A stretch of 64,000 nt of DNA from Brevibacterium antiquum CNRZ 918 (lineage in GTDB: Bacteria > Actinomycetota > Actinomycetes > Actinomycetales > Brevibacteriaceae), in contig NZ_FXZD01000001.1 of the NCBI RefSeq assembly GCF_900169145.1, positions 186,001-250,000 of the forward strand. The letters are read 5' to 3'. Of this stretch, positions 1 through 8,152 are shown one piece after another. Every line of letters begins with the position of its first letter. Position 1 is the first letter of the stretch. The position numbers were made by a program, and so were the translations under genes. Below the pieces are notes generated by a model. The model was given only the letters and a program-made list of their open reading frames with translations. It did not search any database and had not been told where the DNA came from.

Positions 1-1
1 G

Positions 2-268
2 CTGATCCCGCGCCAGCAGTTCGAGGTGCCGATCCAGGCCGCCATCGGTTCGCGCATCATCGCTCGTGAGACCATCCGCGCCATTCGCAAGGATGTGCTG
101 AGCAAGTGCTACGGCGGCGATATCAGCCGTAAGCGCAAGCTGCTGGAGAAGCAGAAGGAAGGCAAGAAGCGGATGAAGGTCGTCGGCAACGTCGAGGTCC
201 CACAGGAGGCCTTCATCGCTGCACTGTCCTCGGATGATCCGGAGCCCAAGAAGGAATCCAAGAAGTAA
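2..268 (+). CDS. lepA: Elongation factor 4 (LepA), C-terminal end
   Basis: Only the last 88 codons are present; the gene enters from the left edge in frame from base 2. The segment carries the conserved LepA C-terminal domain, including [36 protein letters not shown] and VEVPQEAF. That lysine-rich domain is unique to LepA among translational GTPases and contacts the ribosomal A site. LepA back-translocates or remodels stalled ribosomes. The stop codon TAA directly abuts the GTG start of hemW, and lepA-hemW is a common bacterial pair. The GTPase domains lie outside the window, so integrity of the whole gene cannot be judged. Confidence 0.95.
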   Translation: MIPRQQFEVPIQAAIGSRIIARETIRAIRKDVLSKCYGGDISRKRKLLEKQKEGKKRMKVVGNVEVPQEAFIAALSSDDPEPKKESKK

Positions 269-1501
269 GTGCCTGCACAACCGACTGGTGAGACTCCACC
301 GCGTGACGGTTCGCTGCCGGCCTCGGCCGGGATCGGCGCGACCGCTCGCGGGCTGAGCCTCTACGTTCACGTCCCGTACTGTCGGGTCCGCTGCGGCTAC
401 TGCGACTTCAACACCTATACCGCAGAGGACCTGGGGCCCGGAGCCTCCCGCGACGACTATCGCAGCAATCTTGCCCGAGAGCTCGATCTGTCGACACGTG
501 TCCTCGCCGAGACGGGGGCCACCGACCGCAGAGTGACGACGATCTTCTTCGGCGGAGGCACCCCGACGATGCTGGCCGCCGAGGTGCTGGCCGGGGTGAT
601 GGACGATATCCGTGACCGCTACCGGTTGGCACCGGACGTCGAGGTTACGACCGAAGCGAACCCCGACACATTGGACCCGACCTACATTGCGACCTTGGCA
701 GCCGCCGGGTTCACTCGGATCTCCTTGGGTATGCAGTCAGCTGTGCCTCATGTGCTCGCGACCCTGGATCGCACACACGACCCGGAGAAGATTCCGGATG
801 TGGCGAAGTGGATCAAAGAGGCCGGCCTGGAACTCAGCCTTGACCTCATCTATGGAACCCCGGGGGAGTCCATCGACGATTGGCGCAAGTCGCTGGAGGT
901 GGCGCTGAGCAACGATGTCGATCACATCTCCGCCTATTCGCTCATCGTCGAGCCCGGCACGAAGATGGGGGCAATGGTTCGCCGTGGCGAACTGCCGATG
1001 CCAGACGAAGACGACCTGGCCGACAAGTATGAGATCGCCGATGCCGCCATGGCCGCCGCCGGGCTGCACTGGTACGAGGTCAGCAACTGGTCAACGTCAG
1101 CAGAGACCCGTTGCGACCACAACATGGCCTACTGGCGCAATGCCGATTGGTGGGGCTTCGGTCCCGGAGCCCATTCGCACATCGGTGGAGTGCGGTTCTG
1201 GAACGCCAAACATCCCCGTGCCTGGTCCGACCGGCTGCTGGCAGGTGAGTCACCTGCCATCGGACGTGAGGTGCTGGAGGAATCAACCCAGGAGATCGAG
1301 AGGGTCATGCTCGCAGCTCGAATCGATTCGGAACTGCCTCTGGACTCCCTGGGTGCAGGCAGTGATAGGGCGATCAGAGGATTCGTCAAGCAGGGACTTC
1401 TCGATGGTGACGCCGTGGACGAAGGCGGCTTCGAACCCACCCTGCAGGGCCGGCTGATGGCTGACTACATGGTCCGCATCCTCACGGACTACGTGGACTG
1501 A
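269..1501 (+). CDS. hemW: Radical SAM heme chaperone HemW (coproporphyrinogen III oxidase-like)
   Basis: The protein has 410 residues. The radical-SAM cluster motif CxxxCxxC is seen as [11 protein letters not shown] (Cys38, Cys42, Cys45), the HemW-type spacing followed by [10 protein letters not shown] (the SAM-binding GGGTP) and the C-terminal HemW domain ([18 protein letters not shown]) follow. HemW proteins bind heme and deliver it to acceptor proteins. They lack true coproporphyrinogen oxidase activity, although often annotated so. The chosen GTG start abuts the lepA stop with no spacing, so the two are probably translationally coupled. The first about 30 residues are low-complexity, and a later start is possible. 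Identification is firm. Confidence 0.93.
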   Translation: MPAQPTGETPPRDGSLPASAGIGATARGLSLYVHVPYCRVRCGYCDFNTYTAEDLGPGASRDDYRSNLARELDLSTRVLAETGATDRRVTTIFFGGGTPTMLAAEVLAGVMDDIRDRYRLAPDVEVTTEANPDTLDPTYIATLAAAGFTRISLGMQSAVPHVLATLDRTHDPEKIPDVAKWIKEAGLELSLDLIYGTPGESIDDWRKSLEVALSNDVDHISAYSLIVEPGTKMGAMVRRGELPMPDEDDLADKYEIADAAMAAAGLHWYEVSNWSTSAETRCDHNMAYWRNADWWGFGPGAHSHIGGVRFWNAKHPRAWSDRLLAGESPAIGREVLEESTQEIERVMLAARIDSELPLDSLGAGSDRAIRGFVKQGLLDGDAVDEGGFEPTLQGRLMADYMVRILTDYVD

Positions 1502-1532
1502 ACCGACACGAGGTCGACCGAACCTAGCGCAG

Positions 1533-1570
1533 AGAAGCCGCTGTCATCACATTCGATGACGGCGGCTTCT
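1533..1570. terminator. Inverted repeat between convergent genes
   Basis: AGAAGCCG-C-TGTCATC and GATGACG-G-CGGCTTCT form a stem of about 16 bp around a 6-nt loop, between the ends of hemW (+) and the DUF4870 gene (-). The position between convergent genes suggests a bidirectional terminator. There is no long T-tract on either side, so the intrinsic activity is uncertain. Confidence 0.6.
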
Positions 1571-1609
1571 CCGTGCCTGAAAGATGGTCAGGTCAGGTGA
1601 GGGGCCTGA

Positions 1610-2368
1610 TCACTTCACGAAGTTGAACACGAGCGGGAACTGATAGCCCTCTCCCTTGTTCCCGGCCACTGCGGCGATGATGTAGAGCACCGTGTAGAGA
1701 ACCGGGACGAGGAACGCCAATAAATAGACGAAGAAGCCGAGGCCAAAGGTGACTAGCGCGAGGAAGAAGCCGATGACCATGAACACAATGACAGCCACAA
1801 ACGTGGCGATAGCATTGGTGATCATGGCGTTGAGGCCCTGCCGCGAATGTTCGCGTACGTAGGGCGATTCGTCCTTCTTCACGAGGAACATGATGAGGGG
1901 AAGGAACCCGACGAATATTGACCCGAGGTGAGTCCATAGCACCGTGGTCCTCTCGCTTTCACTGGCCTGCCAGAACATTTCGGAGCCGGGACCGTAGGCG
2001 TTCTCGGGCAGCATCTGCGAGTTGAACATGGCCGGATTGCCGACTGGCTGCGCTGGACCGTAGCTATAGGGCCGTTGGCCGTAGGGCTGCTGGGCATACG
2101 GTTGTTGGCCGCTGTAGGCCTGCTGTGAACCGTAAGCGGCCTGTTGCTGCTGCGAGGCATAGCCCTGCTGCTGTGAACCGTAACCCTGCTGAGCTTGCTG
2201 GCCCTGCTGGGAACCGTAGTTCTGCTGAGCAGGGTTTGGCTCCTGGGCGCCGTAGCTATGGTTCTGCTGGCTGTATGGCTGTTGGGGTCCAGAGGCCTGA
2301 GAGTAGTTGGGCGGCATGGGACGCGACTGGTCAGAGCCGTTGTTCGGCTGCTGGGGGTTGTATGACAT
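1610..2368 (-). CDS. DUF4870-type membrane protein with a Gln/Tyr/Gly-rich N-terminus
   Basis: The product has 252 residues. The first about 120 are a low-complexity region rich in Q, Y, G, S and A with repeated YGSQQ and QQPY units. The remainder has the DUF4870 pattern: a polar ERTTVLWTHLGSIFVGF segment, the short PYVREHSRQGLNAMI motif, and two or three hydrophobic helices (AIATFVAVIVFMVIGFFLA; VYLLAFLVPVLYTVLYIIAAV). Function is unknown; the family is predicted to be an integral membrane protein with a disordered cytosolic tail. I chose the ATG at 2368 because GAAAGGA stands 5-6 nt before it; an in-frame ATG nine codons upstream has no such site. It is transcribed alone on the minus strand. 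Confidence 0.82.
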   Translation of the reverse strand: MSYNPQQPNNGSDQSRPMPPNYSQASGPQQPYSQQNHSYGAQEPNPAQQNYGSQQGQQAQQGYGSQQQGYASQQQQAAYGSQQAYSGQQPYAQQPYGQRPYSYGPAQPVGNPAMFNSQMLPENAYGPGSEMFWQASESERTTVLWTHLGSIFVGFLPLIMFLVKKDESPYVREHSRQGLNAMITNAIATFVAVIVFMVIGFFLALVTFGLGFFVYLLAFLVPVLYTVLYIIAAVAGNKGEGYQFPLVFNFVK

Positions 2369-2456
2369 ACGGGTCCTTTCAGAGCTTCTGGCCAATCACA
2401 CTATCGGAAATGCCGCGGCCCCGAAGTGAGGAAAGCCCGAATCCTGTACCAGATCG

Positions 2457-2488
2457 ATCACAATCGGCCGAGATCATAATCGGCCGAG
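2457..2488. repeat. Tandem 16-bp direct repeat, possible operator
   Basis: ATCACAATCGGCCGAG (2457-2472) is followed without gap by ATCATAATCGGCCGAG (2473-2488), which is 15 of 16 identical. Each copy contains the palindrome CGGCCG. It sits between the stop of the DUF3097 gene and the start of the DUF4870 gene, both on the minus strand. It could bind a regulator of the latter, or be part of a transcript end. Confidence 0.5.
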
Positions 2489-2491
2489 GTC

Positions 2492-3349
2492 TCAGCCGAC
2501 GGTGACGAAGTCGATGAGCTCTTCGACTCGACCCGAGAGCGTGGGTTCGACGTCGGCGATGGTGCTGACCTTGCCCAGGATGCGCACCCACCCTCGGGCC
2601 ACGTCCCTGTGGTCGGCGTGCGGCCAACCGATGCGAGCCAGGATTCCCGTCTTCCAATCTTCGCCACGGGGGACGACCGGCCATTCCCTGATGCCGACGG
2701 CATGAGGCTTGACTGCCTGCCAGATGTCGACATAGGGGTGACCGATGATGTGGACGACGTCTCGATAGCGCGGATCACCACGCACCGCCTCGGCGATCTT
2801 AGATTCTTTGGTGCCGGATACGAGATGGTCGGCGAGGACACCGACGCGGTGGTCCTTGTCCGGACCGAACGCCGCGAGCTTGTCGGCAACATCGTCCAAG
2901 CCACCCAGCGGTTCGACGACGACACCCTCAATGCGCAGATCGTCACCCCAGATCTTCTCAACCAATTCGGCATCATGTTTGCCTTCGACCCAGATGCGGG
3001 ATCCGCGAGCCACTCGGGCCCGGGTATCGCCGACTGCGCGTGAGCCCGAAGCTGTGCGACTGGGAGCCGATTTCTTCTTGGTCGGCAGCGTGATGTCGAC
3101 GGGTTTGCCCTCAAGCAGGAAGCCAGGGCCCAGGGGGAATGCCCGGACTTTTCCTGCCCGGTCCTCAAGATTGACGACGACTCCGGCGGTCGTCTTCTCC
3201 GCGCCGACGACGGCGCCGACATATCCGCTCATCGCGTCTTCGAGAACCATTCCCAGCCCCAGTTCAACAGGTGTGGACTTCGTGGGCCGGTGCGAGGAGG
3301 GTGAGGAGCCTGCCAGTACATCGGGCCCGTAGCGATCAAAGGTATTCAC
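2492..3349 (-). CDS. DUF3097 domain protein
   Basis: The protein is 285 residues. It matches the actinobacterial DUF3097 family throughout: the opening YGPDVLAG, VPVELGLGMVLED-like ELGLGMVLED, the EGKHDAELVEKIWGDDLR motif and the C-terminal WPVVPRGEDWKTGI. The EGxxDAELVEKIWGDDLR segment resembles a TOPRIM-like fold, which suggests nucleic-acid or nucleotide chemistry, but no function is established. The GTG at 3349 is preferred because AGGG stands 9 nt before it; a TTG two codons earlier would overlap that site. It is divergent from hrcA, sharing a 147-bp intergenic region that contains the CIRCE element. Confidence 0.85.
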   Translation of the reverse strand: MNTFDRYGPDVLAGSSPSSHRPTKSTPVELGLGMVLEDAMSGYVGAVVGAEKTTAGVVVNLEDRAGKVRAFPLGPGFLLEGKPVDITLPTKKKSAPSRTASGSRAVGDTRARVARGSRIWVEGKHDAELVEKIWGDDLRIEGVVVEPLGGLDDVADKLAAFGPDKDHRVGVLADHLVSGTKESKIAEAVRGDPRYRDVVHIIGHPYVDIWQAVKPHAVGIREWPVVPRGEDWKTGILARIGWPHADHRDVARGWVRILGKVSTIADVEPTLSGRVEELIDFVTVG

Positions 3350-3412
3350 GGTCAACTACCCTAATCAAGGACTCGGTCCGATGGGCGGTGACCCGCTGGG
3401 GCAGGGCCGAAA

Positions 3413-3441
3413 GTGAATTCGGAATCCAATAAGCGTAGAAT
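3413..3441 (+). promoter_or_regulatory. Predicted hrcA promoter
   Basis: A -10 box TAGAAT (3436-3441) has a weak -35 GTGAAT (3413-3418) 17 nt upstream. The transcription start would fall inside the CIRCE element, so repressor binding would block RNA polymerase. Confidence 0.55.
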
Positions 3442-3467
3442 TGGCACTCACAGCAGATGAGTGCCAA
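3441..3467 (+). promoter_or_regulatory. CIRCE operator (HrcA binding site)
   Basis: TTGGCACTC (3441-3449), nine spacer bases and GAGTGCCAA (3459-3467) form a perfect 9-bp inverted repeat. It matches the CIRCE consensus TTAGCACTC-N9-GAGTGCTAA with one symmetric change per arm. It lies 29 nt before the hrcA start, so hrcA and probably dnaJ are autorepressed by HrcA and released on heat shock. Confidence 0.93.
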
Positions 3468-3496
3468 ATGAGGTGCCGAAGGCAGGGAGGAGACGA

Positions 3497-4567
3497 ATGA
3501 ACGACAGCAGGCGAGCACAGGTTCTGCGTGCGATCGTCGAAGACTTCGTCGCCACCAATGAACCTGTCGGGTCGAAGGCCATCGTGTCGCGCCACACCCT
3601 CGGCGTCTCTCCGGCCACGATTCGCAATGACATGGCCCACCTGGAGCAGGAGGGCTACATTGCGCAGCCTCATACCTCGGCCGGTCGCATTCCGACTGAC
3701 CTCGGCTACCGGATGTTCGTTGATCGCATCGATGACTTCAAACCGCTCACACACGCTGAGCGGCGTGCGATCTTCCAGCTCATCGATGGCAACGGGGACC
3801 TCGATGACATGCTCGACCGCACGGTGCGTGTACTCTCCGGACTGACCCACCAGGTGGCGCTGATCCAGTACCCAACCGTCTCGCGTGCCACGATCAAGCA
3901 CATCGAGGTCGTGGGGCTGGGCCCCAACCGCATCCTCGTCGTCCTCATCACCGACGCAGGACAGGTCGAACAGAAGATTGTGATCACGCCGGGGATCGTC
4001 GATGACGAGGCGCTGCGCGGAATCCGCGATGAGACCAATGCCGAATTCTCCGGCCAGAAACTGTCGTCAGTGTTGAGCACAACCACGCCCAGTGCTCCGG
4101 CTCAGAGCGTGGACGGCACTCAGACAGAACCCGTCGTGGGAGCCAGCCCGGGCGGGACGGACGTCGCCGCAGCGCTGGCGCAGGTCCGCTCCGCCGTCAC
4201 GGATCTCGTCGTGGCCACGCGTGAAGAGCGCATCATCATGGCCGGCACAGCAAACCTGGCTCGCTCCGGCAGGGAATTCGGTGAGAAGATGGCACCGATC
4301 CTCGAAGCATTCGAAGAGCAGGTCGTACTGCTCAAGCTGCTGACGTCGATGGCTGAGGATCACGAGGAGATCAGCGTTCGGATCGGCCGTGAGAATACTC
4401 ACGAGTCATTCAGCTCGACATCCCTCGTAGCCGCCGAATATGGTCATGACGCGGGGTCCTCCGCGCGATTGGCTGTGCTCGGGCCGACCCGGATGGACTA
4501 TCCGACGACGATCACAGCTGTGCGGGCCGTGGCGAAATACGTCTCCGCTGTCCTCGACCAGGGCTAG
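3497..4567 (+). CDS. hrcA: Heat-inducible transcription repressor HrcA
   Basis: The protein is 356 residues. The N-terminal winged helix shows the family pattern RAQVLRAIVEDFV, EPVGSKAIV and SPATIRNDMAHLEQEGYI, followed by PHTSAGRIPTDLGYRMFVD. The central dimerisation and regulatory domain and the C-terminal VLGPTRMDYPTTITAVRAVAKYV motif are intact. HrcA needs GroE to bind CIRCE sites. The ATG at 3497 is chosen because GGGAGG precedes it and homologues begin there; an upstream in-frame start inside CIRCE is unlikely. A Ser/Pro/Thr-rich insertion (TPSAPAQSVDGTQTEP) interrupts the middle domain, as in other actinobacteria. It is followed 103 bp later by dnaJ. Confidence 0.96.
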   Translation: MNDSRRAQVLRAIVEDFVATNEPVGSKAIVSRHTLGVSPATIRNDMAHLEQEGYIAQPHTSAGRIPTDLGYRMFVDRIDDFKPLTHAERRAIFQLIDGNGDLDDMLDRTVRVLSGLTHQVALIQYPTVSRATIKHIEVVGLGPNRILVVLITDAGQVEQKIVITPGIVDDEALRGIRDETNAEFSGQKLSSVLSTTTPSAPAQSVDGTQTEPVVGASPGGTDVAAALAQVRSAVTDLVVATREERIIMAGTANLARSGREFGEKMAPILEAFEEQVVLLKLLTSMAEDHEEISVRIGRENTHESFSSTSLVAAEYGHDAGSSARLAVLGPTRMDYPTTITAVRAVAKYVSAVLDQG

Positions 4568-4670
4568 ATGCACCGACACGAACGCACAACGCACAGCGCA
4601 GACAACCACCACAGTGCGAACAGGCACGACAACGCGAACAACGCACACCACCAGGGAGAGAGAAGTTTCT

Positions 4671-5786
4671 GTGGCCGATCACTATGAAGCACTCGGAGTG
4701 TCCAAGGACGCTTCAGCGGCTGAAATCAAATCGTCGTACCGAAAGCTGGCCCGGAAGTATCACCCCGATGTGAACCCCGGACATGAGGACGAATTCAAGG
4801 CCATTTCCCTTGCCTACGACGTCCTCTCCGATTCGGACAAGCGCCGGAACTACGACATGGGCGGCGGCGAGAACGGACAAGGCGTCCCTGCCGGTGGCGG
4901 CTTCGGCGGCTTCGGCGACATCTTCGAGACCTTCTTCGGTGGGGGAGCCGGCTCGGCCGGTGGCCCGATGCCGCGCACACAGCGCGGCAAAGACGCACTC
5001 GTAGGAGTCAACATCGATCTCGAGACCGCAGCGTTCGGTGGCAACATCGACCTCGATGTCACCACCGCCGTCGTCTGCGACACCTGTTCCGGTGCCGGAA
5101 CTCAGCAGGGCACATCGGTTGAGACATGTTCCCTGTGCCATGGTGCCGGCAGCGTCCAGCGCATGACCCGGACACTGCTGGGCCAGATGGTGACGAACCA
5201 GACGTGCAACTCCTGCCATGGCTTCGGCACCGTCATTCCCAGCCCCTGCCTCAACTGCCAGGGTGACGGTCGCGTCCGCAAACAGCGGACCATGAAGATC
5301 CGCATCCCCGCCGGAGTCTCCGATGGAACGCGCATCCAGCTCTCATCGCAGGGCGAAGTGGGCCCCGGCGGCGGTCCTGCCGGCGACCTCTTCGTCGAGG
5401 TCATGGTTGCCCGCCACGAAGTCTTCCAGCGCGACGGTGACAACCTGCGCGCCTCCGTCTCCGTGCCGATGACCGCAGCTGCCCTGGGTGCTTCGATACC
5501 CTTCGACACCTTCGATGGCTCGCAGGAACTTTCGATCGAAGCCGGCATCCAGTCGGGCACCGTCGTCAAGCTTCCCGGACTCGGTGCCACCCGCCTGCGT
5601 TCGGAGACCCGCGGCGACCTCCTCATCACGGTCGACGTGATGACACCGGACAAACTTGACGATGAGCAGAAGGACCTGCTGTCCCAGTTGGCGACGCTGC
5701 GTGAGGAGGAGACCCCACGCGCTCAGATCACCACCCAGAACCGTGGCATGTTCTCCCGCATGCGTGAGAGATTCGCCGGTCGGTGA
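4671..5786 (+). CDS. dnaJ: Chaperone DnaJ
   Basis: The protein is 371 residues with all type-I DnaJ parts. There is a J domain with HPD at residues 31-33, then a Gly/Phe-rich linker (about 63-100). Four zinc-binding CxxCxGxG motifs follow, with cysteines at 136/139, 153/156, 179/182 and 193/196, and then the two C-terminal substrate-binding domains. It stimulates DnaK ATPase and delivers unfolded clients. The GTG at 4671 follows AGGGAGAGAAG. The longer open frame upstream encodes only Thr/Arg repeats and is rejected. Its position beside hrcA marks it as the DnaJ2 paralogue of actinobacteria. The end overlaps the rsmE start by 4 bp (GTGA). Confidence 0.96.
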   Translation: MADHYEALGVSKDASAAEIKSSYRKLARKYHPDVNPGHEDEFKAISLAYDVLSDSDKRRNYDMGGGENGQGVPAGGGFGGFGDIFETFFGGGAGSAGGPMPRTQRGKDALVGVNIDLETAAFGGNIDLDVTTAVVCDTCSGAGTQQGTSVETCSLCHGAGSVQRMTRTLLGQMVTNQTCNSCHGFGTVIPSPCLNCQGDGRVRKQRTMKIRIPAGVSDGTRIQLSSQGEVGPGGGPAGDLFVEVMVARHEVFQRDGDNLRASVSVPMTAAALGASIPFDTFDGSQELSIEAGIQSGTVVKLPGLGATRLRSETRGDLLITVDVMTPDKLDDEQKDLLSQLATLREEETPRAQITTQNRGMFSRMRERFAGR

Positions 5787-6583
5787 GTCTTCCCGTCTTC
5801 TTCTCGACCCAGGTCGCCGAGGCAGCCGTCGGTCACGTGCTCACTTTCGGTGAGGACGTGGCCGGGCATGCGGTCCGAGTCCGCAGGCTCGGACCCGGGG
5901 ACGAGCTCGAAGTCGTCGACGGATCCGGCACCCGCGTGCGCGGAACGGTCTCGAGCGCCTCGGCGAACGAACTGGGACTTCACATCGCATCGGTGACACA
6001 CACCGACCAGGACCAGCCGCGGTTGGTCCTCGTGCAGGCCCTGGCCAAGAGCGATCGCGATCTCCAGGCGATCGAAGCCGCCACAGAGATCGGAGTCGAC
6101 GAGGTGATCCCCTGGGCCGCTGAGCGCTCGATCGCCGATTGGCCGGCGAAGAAGCGCGAGAAGCTCGCAGCCAAGTGGGACAACGTCCTGCGCGCGGCAT
6201 CCCTGCAGGCCAGGCGCTCCCGCTTCCCCCTGCGCCACGACCTGGTCCGCGGCACCGGCCTCACATCGGCTCTGGCTGAGACCGACACCGTCTACGTCCT
6301 CCATGAAGCCGCCGAGCTGAAACTGTCGCAAGCCCTGAGCACCGATAGTCCTGCGAACTCCTCGACCGCCGAAGAATCCTCGGCGGGTGAAGAATCCTCG
6401 ACGCCTGCCTCTGGCCGCATCGTCTTGGTCGTTGGTCCCGAAGGCGGTGTCAGCGACGCAGAGCTGGACGCACTTGCAGACGTCGGCGCGAAAGCTGTGC
6501 TCCTGGGGCCCACGGTCCTGCGTTCGTCCTCCGCCGGAGCGGCCGGACTCGTCATGGCTCAGAATTCATTGGGCCGTTGGTGA
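5783..6583 (+). CDS. rsmE: 16S rRNA (uracil(1498)-N(3))-methyltransferase RsmE
   Basis: The protein is 266 residues. It has the N-terminal PUA-like region (HAVRVRRLGPGDELEVVDGSG) and a SPOUT methyltransferase domain. The SPOUT motifs are VLVQALAKSDRDLQAIEAATEIGV, IPWAAERS, the SAM-binding IVLVVGPEGGVSDAELDAL and the terminal VLGPTVLRSSSAGAA. It methylates U1498 in helix 44 of 16S rRNA, next to the P-site mRNA. A Ser/Glu-rich stretch (NSSTAEESSAGEESSTPAS) is inserted before the SAM knot and is probably a disordered loop. The GTG start overlaps the dnaJ stop, an arrangement common in Gram-positive heat-shock operons. Confidence 0.94.
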   Translation: MSLPVFFSTQVAEAAVGHVLTFGEDVAGHAVRVRRLGPGDELEVVDGSGTRVRGTVSSASANELGLHIASVTHTDQDQPRLVLVQALAKSDRDLQAIEAATEIGVDEVIPWAAERSIADWPAKKREKLAAKWDNVLRAASLQARRSRFPLRHDLVRGTGLTSALAETDTVYVLHEAAELKLSQALSTDSPANSSTAEESSAGEESSTPASGRIVLVVGPEGGVSDAELDALADVGAKAVLLGPTVLRSSSAGAAGLVMAQNSLGRW

Positions 6584-6611
6584 CGAAGCGGACTACGATG
6601 GAAGCACACAA

Positions 6612-7664
6612 TTGCTGTACCCCCGCAAGCCCGAACAGTCACTAAGGATCATTCTGGACACCTCCACTCAGCCCACGAACTCTGTGAACGCCACACCTGC
6701 CGAAGAAGCATCATCGGACACAGTGCGTCTCGTGATTCCTGACTCCATCGATCTGGTCGAGTTCTTCGGGCCGGGAGAGTCGAACCTGCGCAAACTCGAG
6801 CGAGTCTTCCCTGACCTCGATCTGCATGTGCGCGCCAACCAGGTGCAGGCCAACGGGGACCCGACTCGCGTCGCAGCATTCGTCTCCGTCATCGGGGAGC
6901 TCAAGAAGCTGCACGCCTCCGGCCATCGCATCAACGAGGAGACGATCGATCGGGTGGCGTCGTTCTCCTCGGAGGGGAAGGCCGCCTCTGCGGTGATGGG
7001 AACGAACATCCTGTCGACCCGCGGAAAGTCAATCCGTCCCAAGACGATGGGCCAGCACGATTACGTCAAGGCGATCCGCAACCACACGATCACCTTCGGC
7101 ATCGGTCCCGCGGGTACGGGTAAGACCTACCTGGCGATGGCCATGGCCATCAACGCTCTGCAGCATAAAGAAGTCTCACGCATCATTCTCACCCGTCCCG
7201 CAGTCGAGGCGGGGGAGAGCCTGGGCTACCTGCCCGGAACTCTGGGTGAGAAGATCGACCCGTATGTCAGGCCCCTCTACGATGCCCTGCATGACATGGT
7301 CGATCCCGAGTCGATCCCGCTGCTCATCGAAACGGGAACCATCGAGGTCGCACCGCTGGCGTATATGCGCGGACGGACCCTCAACGACGCGTTCATCGTT
7401 CTCGATGAAGCGCAGAATACGACCGGTGAGCAGATGAAGATGTTCCTCACCCGTCTGGGCTTCGGTGCGCGGATGGTCGTCACCGGGGATGTTTCCCAGA
7501 TCGACCTGCCGGGCAAGACCCGCAGCGGTCTCAACGTCGTGCAGGACATCCTGACCGGAATCGAAGACCTGGAGTTCTGCCACCTGGGCAGTAAGGACGT
7601 CGTCCGCCACTCACTGGTGACGAAGATCGTCGACGCCTACGACCTGTGGGGAAGCAGCGAATGA
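6612..7664 (+). CDS. phoH: PhoH-family ATPase
   Basis: The protein is about 350 residues in this model. It has the PhoH pattern: an N-terminal PDSIDLVEFFGPGESNLRKLE domain, then QHDYVKAIRNHTITFGIGPAGTGKTYLAMA (Walker A GPAGTGKT) and AFIVLDEAQNTT (Walker B). PhoH-like proteins are P-loop ATPases related to helicases. Next to ybeY and era they are thought to act in RNA maturation. The start is uncertain: TTG 6612 has TGGAAG 7 nt upstream, CTG 6654 follows AAGGA, and GTG 6684 would be the most conservative. The stop overlaps the ybeY ATG (ATGA), so the pair is coupled. Confidence 0.9.
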   Translation: MLYPRKPEQSLRIILDTSTQPTNSVNATPAEEASSDTVRLVIPDSIDLVEFFGPGESNLRKLERVFPDLDLHVRANQVQANGDPTRVAAFVSVIGELKKLHASGHRINEETIDRVASFSSEGKAASAVMGTNILSTRGKSIRPKTMGQHDYVKAIRNHTITFGIGPAGTGKTYLAMAMAINALQHKEVSRIILTRPAVEAGESLGYLPGTLGEKIDPYVRPLYDALHDMVDPESIPLLIETGTIEVAPLAYMRGRTLNDAFIVLDEAQNTTGEQMKMFLTRLGFGARMVVTGDVSQIDLPGKTRSGLNVVQDILTGIEDLEFCHLGSKDVVRHSLVTKIVDAYDLWGSSE

Positions 7665-8149
7665 ATACCGAGATCTCAAACGAGACAGACGAGACGATCG
7701 ACCTCGACGAGGTCGTAGCTCTGACCGAATACCTGGGTCAGGCTCTGCACATGCATACCGGCGCGGAGCTCGCAGTGACGATGGTCGATGCGACGGCGAT
7801 GGAGGAGCTCCACCTCACGTGGATGGACCTCGATGGTCCGACAGATGTGATGTCATTCCCGATGGATCAGCTCACACAGGGCCAGGCCGGAGTTCCTACC
7901 GAGGGCCAGATGGGCGACATCATCATCTGCCCCGAGGTGGCCGCCGCCCAGGCCTCGTCCTCGGGACATTCGACCATGGACGAGGTGCTCCTGCTGACTG
8001 TTCACGGGTTCTTGCACCTGCTCGGCTACGATCACGGCGAGCCTGAAGAGAAGGAAGAGATGTTCGCCCTGCAGCGGCATCTGCTGCTGACCTTCTTCGC
8101 CGCCCGCTACGACGGTCGCACCGACATCCCTTCGCCCACCGAGGTCTGA
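7661..8149 (+). CDS. ybeY: Endoribonuclease YbeY (rRNA maturation factor)
   Basis: The protein is 162 residues. The zinc-binding signature HGFLHLLGYDH, with three metal-ligand histidines, is intact. It is preceded by the typical MDLDGPTDVMSFPMD segment and GQMGDIIICPEVA. YbeY is a single-strand endoribonuclease for 16S rRNA 3-prime maturation and 70S quality control. The ATG at 7661 overlaps the phoH stop by 4 bp. The phoH-ybeY-CBS protein-era order seen here is the conserved ribosome-maturation cluster of Gram-positive bacteria. Confidence 0.95.
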   Translation: MNTEISNETDETIDLDEVVALTEYLGQALHMHTGAELAVTMVDATAMEELHLTWMDLDGPTDVMSFPMDQLTQGQAGVPTEGQMGDIIICPEVAAAQASSSGHSTMDEVLLLTVHGFLHLLGYDHGEPEEKEEMFALQRHLLLTFFAARYDGRTDIPSPTEV

Positions 8150-8152
8150 GCC

